From Spirochaetales bacterium (lineage in GTDB: Bacteria; Spirochaetota; Spirochaetia; Sphaerochaetales; Sphaerochaetaceae), in NCBI GenBank assembly GCA_028722305.1, contig JAQYHB010000052.1, positions 60,281-124,280 on the forward strand: a stretch of DNA of 64,000 bases. Reading direction: 5' to 3'. The first letter of the stretch is position 1. Every line of letters begins with the position of its first letter. The translations under genes were made by a program, and so were the position numbers. The notes under the pieces were generated by a model. That model made no database searches. It was not told the origin of the DNA and saw only the letters and a program-made list of their open reading frames with translations. This document shows positions 17,240 to 25,227 of the stretch, in pieces.

Positions 17240-17258
17240 ATCCTTCCGGGGTGGCCAG

Positions 17259-17267
17259 TGCTACAAT
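17259..17267 (+). promoter_or_regulatory. possible extended -10 promoter for the template RNA
   Basis: TGCTACAAT reads as an extended -10 (TGn + TACAAT), 22 bp before the template repeat. No convincing -35 is present. Position suits transcription of TR RNA separate from avd. Confidence 0.35.
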
Positions 17268-17289
17268 GATTTCGCCCTTTTGGCGGTTG

Positions 17290-17403
17290 GCCCTATTTCG
17301 GCGGCAACGCGAACAACGGCAGCAACGCCGGGCTCGGTTGTCGGAACGCCAACAACACGCGTGGCAACTCGAACATCAACATCGGGTTCCGGCCCGCCCG
17401 CTT
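17290..17403 (+). repeat. DGR template repeat (TR)
   Basis: 114 bp, non-coding, between avd and the reverse transcriptase. It holds 25 adenines, 20 of them in ten AAC triplets that are in register with codons of the VR. AAC-rich templates are typical because mutating both As samples many residues and never makes a stop. The 3' G/C run (17389-17401) is the same as in the VR. Confidence 0.95.
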
Positions 17404-17425
17404 ATCGATACGGAGCAGCACATCC

Positions 17426-18553
17426 ATGGTAGAGCCCAGGACTGCAAAAGATAAGGACTGCGTCACCTTGCAAGTGCAAATTCACGATTCCCGGACGGCG
17501 TCACAACCGTCCGGGCTTTCCATCGGAGAGAAGATCGTCTCCATCGACAACATGCTTGACGCATGGCATCTCATCAAAGCTAGGCACGAGCACGATTGTG
17601 CAACCATTCGGTTCGATTGCGCCTTGATGCAAAATATTGCAAGAATCCGCAGCCAGCTCCTTCACCGGATCTGGAAACCCGACCGCTACCATTCGTTCCT
17701 TGTTTACGAGCCAAAAGAAAGGCTGATCAATGCGCCAGGCATCGAGAACAGGCTGGTGCAACAGATGTGGGCGCTTGTCTGCGAGCCTGTTTTTGAAAGG
17801 ATTTTCGTCGATGAGTCTTATGCGTGCCGGAAGGGGAAAGGACAGACTGATGCGGTGAGGAGCCTGCAAAGAGCCCTGAGATCGATGAGATACGCCGATT
17901 CGCGCTACATTGTCAAGCTCGATTTCCGTCATTACTTCAAGTCGATTCCTCACGAGACAGCGAGACGTTGCATCAGGGAGAGGATAGATGACGATCTTGC
18001 ACTATGGATTGCCGATACTATCATCGATAGCTACAATCCCGGATTCCCCATCGGATCTCTCCTCAGCCAGCTCGTAGGCAACATCGTCCTCGACAAGGTG
18101 GACCACTACATGAAGGACGAACTGGGAGCCTTTGCCCAGGGAAGGTACATGGATGACATCTGGTTTGAGGCCGAGACGTTGGAGCGGGCTGAGGACATGA
18201 TGGATGCGGTCGCACGCAAGGCATGGTCGGATCTTGGACTTGAGGTCAACGGCAACAAATGCAAGGTCCTTCACATCAAGCGTTCCTATCAATTTTCAGA
18301 CGGAGTTGACTTCTGTGGATGCGTGGTACATCCCTACGAGATCTACGTGAGGAATGCATCAATCGCTCGCTCATGCAGGAGGATCCGCAAGGTTGCCAGA
18401 AGAGTGCAGGATGCTATAGCAAGGCCCCAAAAACTTGTAGAGCAATTGGCGTCTTTTAATGGAATGACCGCACACAAGGACAGGAATTCTTACGAGAGGA
18501 TGGCATATGCTTCAACCATCAGACATGCAGAGAGAATCGTTTCGCAATTTTGA
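17426..18553 (+). CDS. DGR reverse transcriptase
   Basis: 375 residues if started at ATG 17426. RT core: Asp166 in IVKLDFRHYFKSIP, the DGR-specific GSLLSQ box at 210-215 (FPIGSLLSQLVGN), and the catalytic YMDD at 241-244 (GRYMDDIWF). It copies the TR RNA with errors at adenines, and the cDNA replaces the VR. Homology with BPP-1 bRT begins only near residue 31 (GEKIVSIDNMLDAW aligns with its N-terminus), so a start at TTG 17468, GTG 17474 or ATG 17552 is possible. Residues 1-30 may instead be template-RNA spacer. A perfect hairpin at 17490-17515 lies in this disputed part. Confidence 0.95.
   Translation: MVEPRTAKDKDCVTLQVQIHDSRTASQPSGLSIGEKIVSIDNMLDAWHLIKARHEHDCATIRFDCALMQNIARIRSQLLHRIWKPDRYHSFLVYEPKERLINAPGIENRLVQQMWALVCEPVFERIFVDESYACRKGKGQTDAVRSLQRALRSMRYADSRYIVKLDFRHYFKSIPHETARRCIRERIDDDLALWIADTIIDSYNPGFPIGSLLSQLVGNIVLDKVDHYMKDELGAFAQGRYMDDIWFEAETLERAEDMMDAVARKAWSDLGLEVNGNKCKVLHIKRSYQFSDGVDFCGCVVHPYEIYVRNASIARSCRRIRKVARRVQDAIARPQKLVEQLASFNGMTAHKDRNSYERMAYASTIRHAERIVSQF
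17490..17515 (+). ncRNA. strong hairpin in the DGR template-RNA spacer region
   Basis: A 9-bp perfect stem CCCGGACGG/CCGTCCGGG with an 8-nt loop (17499-17506), 86 nt after the TR. In BPP-1 a structured spacer of about 140 nt after TR is needed for cDNA priming. From TR end to the ATG at 17552 is 148 nt, so this hairpin falls inside the expected spacer. Confidence 0.55.
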
Positions 18554-18557
18554 TCTC

Positions 18558-18663
18558 GTAATTTCGCGAAATTACAAAAGCATTCCATTAAACGATTTTA
18601 AAACGAAGATGGCTGAATCTGCGTTTAATTCGTTTAATTCACCGTTTAATGCTTATTAAACGG
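18558..18663. repeat. AT-rich palindrome cluster after the DGR
   Basis: Right after the RT stop is the perfect 18-bp palindrome GTAATTTCGCGAAATTAC (18558-18575). Then come ATTAAACG (18587-18594), CGTTTAAT (18622-18629 and 18631-18638), and the inverted repeat CCGTTTAAT-GCTT-ATTAAACGG (18642-18663). The cluster may be a terminator plus operator or part of a prophage boundary. No gene lies in 18554-18713. Confidence 0.6.
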
Positions 18664-18713
18664 TAATGCATGCCAGGACTCCAGAAATGTGCATGGATTG
18701 GTTTTCACAGTAA

Positions 18714-19022
18714 ATGGCTGGTAAATTTCGCAATTATGTCACGTTTTCTGGACGAATCTATGACAATTCTCTTGGATTTAACACCTGGGGAGACAACTCC
18801 GCCCGGGCGGCGAAATTTCCCGATTCGTTTCTCGTGCTGTACGCTGATTTCCATACGTTAGGCAGCTTCCACTACCATTTTCCCGAACAGGGATCGTGGC
18901 GCGTCACCCAGAAGGATGTATGGGAGATGACGTCCAAGGACCTGGGAGTCCACAGCGGCTGGTTCCACGCCAGGCTCGAGGGAAAACCCTGGCAACTCTT
19001 CGTGTTGGAGCGGGTGTCGTGA
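18714..19022 (+). CDS. small protein of unknown function coupled to SGNH hydrolase
   Basis: 102 residues. MAGKFRNYVTFSGRIYDNSLGFNTWGDNSARAAKF... is rich in aromatic residues (HYHFPEQGSWRV, SGWFHARLEGKPWQLFVLE). No signal peptide or known motif. The start has no clear ribosome site, and the true start could differ. It overlaps the hydrolase gene as GTGA, so the two are likely translated together. It may be prophage cargo or a host gene. Confidence 0.45.
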   Translation: MAGKFRNYVTFSGRIYDNSLGFNTWGDNSARAAKFPDSFLVLYADFHTLGSFHYHFPEQGSWRVTQKDVWEMTSKDLGVHSGWFHARLEGKPWQLFVLERVS

Positions 19023-19648
19023 GACGGCTCTTGTGCTATGGCGATTCCAACACCTATGGGGTGGATCCCGATACGGGGCTCCGGTTTGACGAGTCCCGGC
19101 GCTGGCCCTGCGTGCTGGCCCGTGGGCTTGGCCCCTGCTGGCATGTTGCGGAAGAAGGACTTTGCGGGCGCAACAGCGGCCTGGACGACCCGGTCAATCC
19201 GATCCGCAATGGAAGGACCTTCCTTCCGGTCGCCCTTGCCAGCCATCGGCCCCTGGACTGGGTGGTGGTGATGCTGGGGACCAACGACTTCAAAAGCTGT
19301 TTCCATCAGAGCGCGGAAGCGGTCGCAGAGCGGGTGGTGGGGCTTGCCACGTACATCGCGTCCTTCGACTACGGTCCCTATCCGGCACCTCGGGTGCTGG
19401 TGGTCGCCCCGGTCCGGATGGAACGGGTAGCCCTTTTGACCGGAAAATTCGACGAGGAGAGCCTCTGCCAGAACGCCCGTTTCCCGGAGACGCTCCGAAG
19501 CCGGTGCCGGGATGCGCTCTTGCCCTTTCTTGACGCGTCCCGGATAGCGAAGGCGGGAAGTGACGGACAGCACCTGGACGCGCACAGCCATATCCTCCTT
19601 GCCCAAAGGCTCCTCCAGTTTCTGGATACGGATGATGGCGCTTTTTGA
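19019..19648 (+). CDS. SGNH/GDSL hydrolase (arylesterase-like)
   Basis: 209 residues from GTG 19019. The N-terminus LLCYGDSNTYGVDPDTG carries the block I Ser. WVVVMLGTNDFK is block III (Gly, Asn), and DAHSH near residue 185 gives the Asp/His pair. Length and motifs match small SGNH esterases that remove acetyl or acyl groups from sugars or lipids. No signal peptide, so it acts in the cytoplasm unless exported otherwise. The position between a prophage end and an exported-protein operon does not identify the substrate. Confidence 0.8.
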   Translation: MRRLLCYGDSNTYGVDPDTGLRFDESRRWPCVLARGLGPCWHVAEEGLCGRNSGLDDPVNPIRNGRTFLPVALASHRPLDWVVVMLGTNDFKSCFHQSAEAVAERVVGLATYIASFDYGPYPAPRVLVVAPVRMERVALLTGKFDEESLCQNARFPETLRSRCRDALLPFLDASRIAKAGSDGQHLDAHSHILLAQRLLQFLDTDDGAF

Positions 19649-20060
19649 TGCACAGGAACTGGTGTCAACACTATTGCTGCAAGAACGTTTTATTCAGAGC
19701 CAGTAAGGGGAAAAACCTGCCATAATCCCGGCATTGGACGGCCGAAAGACGGGTTCTCCGCAGGGAAACATACAGGAAAGGTCCTTATGGCTTTTTTCTG
19801 TAATTGTCTTTCCAAACAAAAAGAAATGTGTTTTGATAAATATTGTAGGGAAAAACGGTTTTCTTGCACGAAAACAGCTTTCCATGCGGATATGGTTCCT
19901 TGCGTGATGTCGAAAATTCACAAGAAAGCAAGAAGCTATGTCAAAAGTATTGCTGTTTTATGGTTGTGTATCGCTCTTCCCACACGGATGCATTTGTCGA
20001 GGACATCCAATTTTGTTTTATTGGAACGGGATACATCCATCGGTTCCTTGGAGTGGTGAG
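19649..20060. other. 412-bp intergenic stretch without a supported gene
   Basis: The region becomes AT-rich in its middle (19780-19870). It presumably holds the promoter of the exported-protein operon. The open frames in it lack ribosome sites and plausible protein composition. I see no clear riboswitch or tRNA. A GGAG at about 20049-20052 belongs to the next gene. Confidence 0.5.
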
Positions 20061-20621
20061 ATGAAAGGTATTGCAGATACCAGGTTGCGGCTCGTGACGC
20101 TCATGGCGACGGTCATGGTTTTGGCGCCTGCCGTTTCCTTCGCCACCGTTTCCAACGTGTTCTATTTCAACGTGGACGTTGCGGATACGTTCTCGATCGA
20201 GGAACTGGAGACCCATCCAGCGACCATCAGTTATTCCTCCGACTCGGAGACCAACAAGGTCGTCGCCGTGATTTCCGGGGTAAGCGATTCCTCGGCGGCC
20301 GATTTCGCGGCACTGAAAACCATCCCAGGCACCGCTACGAAGAAGACGTTCACGGTGACTCCCGAGAACGGCGTGCTGGTCGGCGAGCATGATGCCAGCC
20401 ACACCATACCTTATGTCCTTTCGTACAAGAAGGACGGAAGCTCGATCTACAATACGATCAGCTCGGGCGGTACCTCCTTCCACTGGACTCCGACTGCCAG
20501 CCAGGTGGGGAAGTCCAACCAGATTTGTGTGTTCGCGGTATCGATAGAGCCGACGGAGCTGGAGGGCGCCGCGGGGGACTCCTACTCAGATGTGATCAGC
20601 GTGGAGATGGCGGTGGAATGA
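20061..20621 (+). CDS. exported beta-rich protein, pilin/SCPU-like (1 of 4)
   Basis: 186 residues from ATG 20061 (TGGAG 8 nt upstream). A signal peptide is visible: basic MKGIADTRLR, hydrophobic LVTLMATVMVLAPAVSFA, then a cleavage site near AVSFA-TVS. The mature part is Thr/Ser-rich and beta-predicted, with an IPYVLSYKKDG strand. It ends AAGDSYSDVISVEMAVE, like the final strand of spore-coat-U/pilin-type domains (GxYxDxxxVxxx). First gene of an overlapping operon. No chaperone or usher is visible in this window. Possibly a surface appendage or matrix subunit. Confidence 0.65.
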   Translation: MKGIADTRLRLVTLMATVMVLAPAVSFATVSNVFYFNVDVADTFSIEELETHPATISYSSDSETNKVVAVISGVSDSSAADFAALKTIPGTATKKTFTVTPENGVLVGEHDASHTIPYVLSYKKDGSSIYNTISSGGTSFHWTPTASQVGKSNQICVFAVSIEPTELEGAAGDSYSDVISVEMAVE

Positions 20622-21508
20622 TGAGAAACCTCTGGAAGAAAGCCCTGTTCCTGTTGCCTGCGCTGGCCATGGCCTCCATGGGACCGGCATGTGCCGACGC
20701 GAACGAGGCATCCAGCTCTCTGGTGTTCAAGGCGTTCCGTAGGCCGCTGACCACGATGAGTCTGGGCGACTTCACCCTCACCATCGAGCCCTATTCGACA
20801 TCCGGCGCCGACAGTCAGGGCATGTGGAACGTCACCGACGCCCTTGCCGACAGCGCTGCGGCAACCAGCGATGGCGCGACCGTCATGAACCCTGTCGGAG
20901 TCTTCACCTGGGCGTTGGACTGTACGGTCGGATCGAGTTCCAGCGCAACGATCGCGTCGACAATCAAGGTAACGTTCGCTCTCAGCGGAAGGCTGGTCAA
21001 CTCCACGCTGAGCTCGCAGGATGTCGGCTACACGATGCGGATCACCGCGGAGACGCCGGAGATGCTCCTGAATTCCAGACCGGTTTCCGACATGGGTATG
21101 GATACCATCGACTACTCCTCTTCCTACTACTACTCTGACACCTTGCGCGGGTACAAGGGATCGGTTTCGATCAGATCAGGCTGGTGGAGCTCAACAACTT
21201 ATGATCTGTTCGACGCCATCTCGCTGGACGGGACCCCTATATCGTCGAGCAACGCGGATTCCAGCAGTTCCACCTACTTCTTCGATCTGGACTCGGACTC
21301 CAAGAAGACCGGTAGCCTCGAGTTCACGCCGTATTACTCTTCCAATGGCCGGAGATGGAGGCTTCTTTCCTCGATGCGGACGCCCTATACGATCAAGCGG
21401 GGTGGAACAGGATACCTGCTTCTTGACAAAGCGGGATATGAAGCGGCGCAGAGCGTAGCCGGACGTTACCAGGCGACCATTACGGTAACGATTGAGACGG
21501 ACGTATGA
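20618..21508 (+). CDS. exported beta-rich protein, pilin/SCPU-like (2 of 4)
   Basis: 296 residues from ATG 20618 (ATGA overlap); ATG 20621 is nearly equivalent. Signal peptide: NLWKKALFLLPALAMASMGPACADA. The mature part is Ser/Thr-rich, includes a run of Tyr and Ser (SSSYYYSDTLRG), and has a VGYTMRITAETP strand. It ends VAGRYQATITVTIETDV, the same style of final strand as its neighbours. Beta-sandwich fold is inferred from these patterns. Overlap with the flanking genes shows a single coupled operon. Confidence 0.65.
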   Translation: MMRNLWKKALFLLPALAMASMGPACADANEASSSLVFKAFRRPLTTMSLGDFTLTIEPYSTSGADSQGMWNVTDALADSAAATSDGATVMNPVGVFTWALDCTVGSSSSATIASTIKVTFALSGRLVNSTLSSQDVGYTMRITAETPEMLLNSRPVSDMGMDTIDYSSSYYYSDTLRGYKGSVSIRSGWWSSTTYDLFDAISLDGTPISSSNADSSSSTYFFDLDSDSKKTGSLEFTPYYSSNGRRWRLLSSMRTPYTIKRGGTGYLLLDKAGYEAAQSVAGRYQATITVTIETDV

Positions 21509-22098
21509 GAAGACCTGTGGCTTGCACATTCCTTGCTCTTTTCGCGCTGGCCTCATCCCTCTATGCGGCAAACAGGGTTCTCGAGACCGACCGTTCGGGC
21601 ATCGAGCTGACGGGCGTCATCGGCTCTACCATGAGTCTGTGGGCCGATTTGAACTATAGTGGCGACTACGCATTCTATCTGAACGACGGCATCGACAACG
21701 ACAAGGCCGAATACCTCGTCAATTCGAGCGACCATGGGTTCCAGATCGGTACGTGGGGACTGGTGAGCAACCAGGCCAACACCAAGGTCACCATCACCCA
21801 TGACAAGCTGAAGCCGGTCGACGCCAGCACCTATGAGGGGATTGAGTACCGGCTCTACATCCAATACCCTGAGCCTGACAACCTGACGGAAACGACCATG
21901 GGCTCCTGCTACAGCTCCACGTCCTACTGGCAGTCTTCGTTCTCCGTCACCTACAACACCTCGGCAACCCTGACTTCGTTCAGCAAGATGGGGCTCTTCG
22001 TGCAACTGGATATGGACTCGCTGACGAAGCTGGACGACGACAACGCGCCTTTCGGCGAGTATGCGTCGACCATCACCCTTACGGCGTCGGCGGACTGA
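21505..22098 (+). CDS. exported beta-rich protein, pilin/SCPU-like (3 of 4)
   Basis: 197 residues, 4-bp overlap with the previous gene. Signal peptide MRRPVACTFLALFALASSLYA. Mature domain: IELTGVIGSTMSLWADLNYSGDYAFYLNDG, then IEYRLYIQYPEPDN (the shared IxY strand) and a final FGEYASTITLTASAD. Size is that of a single-domain pilin subunit. No cysteine pair typical of SCPU is seen apart from one Cys, so if it is that fold it lacks the usual disulfide. Confidence 0.65.
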   Translation: MRRPVACTFLALFALASSLYAANRVLETDRSGIELTGVIGSTMSLWADLNYSGDYAFYLNDGIDNDKAEYLVNSSDHGFQIGTWGLVSNQANTKVTITHDKLKPVDASTYEGIEYRLYIQYPEPDNLTETTMGSCYSSTSYWQSSFSVTYNTSATLTSFSKMGLFVQLDMDSLTKLDDDNAPFGEYASTITLTASAD

Positions 22099-22108
22099 GG
22101 AGGAGCAT

Positions 22109-23431
22109 ATGGAAAAGCGGATTCTTCCTATCCTGGCAATATTGCTCCTGCATGCCGTGGCGGGCCTATTCGGTGCGACCTCCATCACTTACGAGCAGAC
22201 CCAATGGACTGTCAAGCAGATGACCGACCAGTCCTACGTGACTGACGGCATCTTCCCCTACAGCTACGATACCAAGACTTCGTACTACATGCTGCACCTA
22301 GCTGGCAAGGTCGACCTGCAGGACATCAACCTGGAGTCCATTTCCTCGCTGACCGTCAATATCACGCCCGATGCCAACGGATATTATTTCGTCTCCTCGG
22401 ACAGCACCAAGGCGAAGATTCCCTATACAATCGAGGTCTTCATCCGTTCCCGTCTGGTCAATGTCTACGCGGATACCGACATCGCTGTCACCGGAGCCGA
22501 CTTCGGGGGCAGCGGCACCTACGGGTATGACGACATCAAGGGAAGCAACTCGAGCAATGTGAAGTTCGTCTGGCTGAAGGACGAGTCGACCGTCTCGATA
22601 CCCATTCCCCTTGAGAACGCGGCAGGCACCAAGTACAAGAACACCCACGTGGACATCCTGATTGTCTTCGACCAGGACTATTCCAGCGTGCTGACGGACG
22701 ATTACTCGACCACCTTCTACTGCAACTACACGATGGACAACAGCGACGTGCACATCTTCCCGTTCACCATCCTGGGAACCGGCGCGCAGGAGGAACAGGA
22801 TGGGCAGACGGTCAAGGACCACACCTTCAACGTCACCGCGCTGGCGCTCGCCGACCAATACCCGCTGGACGACGCCGATGCGATTGCAAGCTACCAGAGC
22901 GTGGCGAACGTCTCCTATACGGCGGACATGACAGGCAAGGTCCATACCGCGCCTTCGATTGCCGATTCGCTGTACGAGATCGTGCTGAGCCCGACCAGCG
23001 ACTACACGGCCACCGGTACCTTCCGGTTCGTCAGCACGAAGGATCCCTCTGTCACCATTCCCTATTACGTGACGATGGTCAGCACCCAGACGGCGCCGCT
23101 TTTCATGTCTGACATCGCCACCTATCGGGATGTCTACATACAGACCTCCGAGAATCTCTCGGGCGACGAGTATTACTCCTACGCCTATGGAACCAGTCCG
23201 AGACGTTACGTCGTGGTGCCGATGGTCCTCAGTGGGGCCGACACCGGTGGCGATTATTCGACAAAGTATTCCTACAGCGGCGCCATCAAGATCAAGATTC
23301 CTGACGATGTGGTCTGTGAGAGTGCCGGAGTCAGCTATCAGCAGGCCTTGGCAAACAATGCCAGCGGAGGGTATTTCAGCGCAGGCACCTTCCGGAGCAC
23401 CATCTACGTATCGCTGATTTCCCGATTCTGA
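22109..23431 (+). CDS. exported two-domain beta-rich protein, pilin/SCPU-like (4 of 4)
   Basis: 440 residues from ATG 22109 (GAGGAG upstream). Signal peptide KRILPILAILLLHAVAGLFGA. Two similar parts are suggested: IPYTIEVFIRSRLVNVY near residue 104 and IPYYVTMVSTQTAPLF near residue 330. Ending: FSAGTFRSTIYVSLISRF. It is about twice the size of the other subunits, as tip adhesins often are (receptor domain plus pilin domain). It ends 3 bp before the converging GH43 gene. Confidence 0.65.
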   Translation: MEKRILPILAILLLHAVAGLFGATSITYEQTQWTVKQMTDQSYVTDGIFPYSYDTKTSYYMLHLAGKVDLQDINLESISSLTVNITPDANGYYFVSSDSTKAKIPYTIEVFIRSRLVNVYADTDIAVTGADFGGSGTYGYDDIKGSNSSNVKFVWLKDESTVSIPIPLENAAGTKYKNTHVDILIVFDQDYSSVLTDDYSTTFYCNYTMDNSDVHIFPFTILGTGAQEEQDGQTVKDHTFNVTALALADQYPLDDADAIASYQSVANVSYTADMTGKVHTAPSIADSLYEIVLSPTSDYTATGTFRFVSTKDPSVTIPYYVTMVSTQTAPLFMSDIATYRDVYIQTSENLSGDEYYSYAYGTSPRRYVVVPMVLSGADTGGDYSTKYSYSGAIKIKIPDDVVCESAGVSYQQALANNASGGYFSAGTFRSTIYVSLISRF

Positions 23432-23434
23432 ATT

Positions 23435-24961
23435 TCAAATCCAGGAGCCGGGAGTGAGGACTGGTTGCACCCAGTCGTCCTCTTTCGCGTGGAAGCTGAT
23501 GCCGTCCAGGAAAGTGGCCTTGCCATAGGCGGACCAGATGGCGTAGAGGGTGCCGGTGAAGCTTCCATCGAAGGATGCGCTGGTGCTCATGCCGTAGATG
23601 GTGGCTTTGGAAAGCTGGATGCCGTCTGCCGTGAACGTGTACCACTGTCGGTCCGAATGGATGCCAAGGGCGAGCGTCCGTCTCCGGTCAAGCAGGACGC
23701 TTTCCGTCCTCGCCTGTACCCCGTGGATCATCCTGTCCAAGGAGACCCGGACCAGGCCGCCTTCGTTTTCCACGGTAAGCGCATAGAAATAGTTCGAGTT
23801 GTGGTAGACGGCGATGCCGGCCTTCTCCTCGAGGCTGGACAGGTCCAGCTTCACCTCGTAATCGGTGACGAATTCCGGCTGGCGCAATCCCAGCAGGGTA
23901 GGGTGTCCAAGGTGGCGCCCGATGGGGCAGGTCCCGGCCAGCGTCAGGGTTCTTGCCACGGGGTCGAGCAGATAGCGCTCGGGAGCGGGGACCCGTACCT
24001 TGAGGAACGGGGATTTGTCGAGCGGTTTGTCGAAAGAAATGGAAAAGTCGCCGCGGTCTTCCAGCTGCGCATAGCCGCCGGCCATCTGCAGTTCCACGAA
24101 GCCCCCATGTCCGATTACCGGCCACCCGTCCTTCCAGGCCACCGGGGCGAGGAACGTCTCCCTTCCCAGGTTCTTGCCCATGTTCTTCATCGGCGTCCTG
24201 GTGGCGAGGAACACGGCGTACCAATCGTTCCTGTCGGTAAGGAACAGGTCGGCATGGCCGGTGCACTGGATCTCATGTCCTTTCCGGTCGGCGTGGCTGA
24301 GCGCGGGGTTGCGTGGTCCCGGTTCATAGGGGCCGAAAATGTCTTTGGAGCGAAGCATGCAGATATGGTGGCCGGAGCCGGTTCCGCCCTCGCTGACCAG
24401 CAGGTAATACCAAGGGCCGAGGTGATAGATGTGGGGGCCTTCGACCGAATGTCCTCCGCATCCGTAGGTCAAGAGCCGCATCGTTTCGGCGAGCTTTCCG
24501 GTCATCGGATCGATGAACTGGCCGAAGATGCCCTGCCTGCCTTGCCCGTCCCTGCCGTTGGAGCAGTAAAAGCACCTGCCGTCCTCTAGGAAGAGCAGGG
24601 AAGGGTCGATGCCGTCGCGGGCGATGAAGGCAGGCTCGGTCCAAGGTCCGTGGATGCCCGGGGCGCTGACGACAAAGTTCTGGCGGGTGAACTTGTTGGT
24701 GCAGACCACGAAGAATCGTCCTTCGTGAAAACGGATTGTCGGGGCGTAGAGTCCCTGGTTGTTCTCGCTGGAGGTCAGGTCCAGGTGCTTCTCATCGGTC
24801 AGGACGCTGTCGGCGTAGGACCAGTTGACCAAATCCCTGCTTTCCCAGATGGGGAGTCCAGGGAAGAACTCGAAGGTCGAGTTGACGACGTAATACGTGC
24901 CATCGGCAAAACAGATGGATGGGTCGGGATTGAAGCCCCGGATAATCGGATTGTGGATCAT
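23435..24961 (-). CDS. glycoside hydrolase family 43 (beta-xylosidase/arabinofuranosidase type)
   Basis: 508 residues. Five-bladed propeller catalytic domain with Asp13 (RGFNPDPS, base), Asp119 (RDGIDPSLLF, pKa modulator) and Glu174 (HSVEGPHIY, acid), the GH43 triad. From about residue 310 a beta-sandwich C-terminal domain follows (YEVKLDLSSLEEKAGIAVYHNSNYFYALTVENEGG), as in GH43 subfamilies 11/12. No signal peptide, so it acts on imported oligosaccharides in the cytoplasm. Divergent from the transporter operon and probably co-induced. Exact specificity cannot be read from sequence. Confidence 0.9.
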   Translation of the reverse strand: MIHNPIIRGFNPDPSICFADGTYYVVNSTFEFFPGLPIWESRDLVNWSYADSVLTDEKHLDLTSSENNQGLYAPTIRFHEGRFFVVCTNKFTRQNFVVSAPGIHGPWTEPAFIARDGIDPSLLFLEDGRCFYCSNGRDGQGRQGIFGQFIDPMTGKLAETMRLLTYGCGGHSVEGPHIYHLGPWYYLLVSEGGTGSGHHICMLRSKDIFGPYEPGPRNPALSHADRKGHEIQCTGHADLFLTDRNDWYAVFLATRTPMKNMGKNLGRETFLAPVAWKDGWPVIGHGGFVELQMAGGYAQLEDRGDFSISFDKPLDKSPFLKVRVPAPERYLLDPVARTLTLAGTCPIGRHLGHPTLLGLRQPEFVTDYEVKLDLSSLEEKAGIAVYHNSNYFYALTVENEGGLVRVSLDRMIHGVQARTESVLLDRRRTLALGIHSDRQWYTFTADGIQLSKATIYGMSTSASFDGSFTGTLYAIWSAYGKATFLDGISFHAKEDDWVQPVLTPGSWI

Positions 24962-25227
24962 GATGTCTCAGCGTATCTTGTTCTTTACCCGGCGTCAAAT
25001 GGCAATTTCGCTTTTGCCTTGTCACTATTTGCCTTGTGGCAAGAATCCCATGTCATCTTGAAATTTGGCGAATGACGTGCGTATTTGCGGAATTTGAGAA
25101 CGATATGAGGAAAAATCAGCCGTGGTATTCCCTATTGGTAAAAAATGACATGTCAATTTTGAAACTGTCCATTTACGGGAACCGAATTGCGTTCCGATAA
25201 TACGGGTATCTTAGGCAGGAGGAACGC
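24962..25227. promoter_or_regulatory. divergent promoter region of GH43 and the carbohydrate operon
   Basis: The 266-bp gap holds a 10-bp direct repeat TTTGCCTTGT at 25013-25022 and 25028-25037 (15-bp period), a TGACATGTCA palindrome at 25146-25155, and a possible GATAAT -10 at 25195-25200 with a weak TTTACG -35. The direct repeat is the kind of site bound by AraC-family regulators, one of which is encoded in the operon. AGGAGG precedes the permease ATG. Confidence 0.5.

Noticed and set aside
18670..18861. 63-residue open frame overlapping the small gene at 18714
   Set aside because: Starts in the palindrome region and is out of frame with the better candidate; no supporting motif.
19690..19780. 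Possible cyclic-di-GMP-type riboswitch (CGGCCGAAAGACGGG region)
   Set aside because: The conserved GCAAACC and GGGACGCAAAGC boxes are not present, and no consistent two-helix fold was found.
19787..20059. 90-residue open frame in the gap before the exported-protein operon
   Set aside because: No ribosome site, implausible Cys-rich composition, and it overlaps the start of a better-supported gene.
23465..24589. Large + strand open frame opposite the GH43 gene
   Set aside because: GC-rich shadow of a clear GH43 coding sequence on the other strand; the same applies to the other long antisense frames over the capsid, tail and sugar genes.
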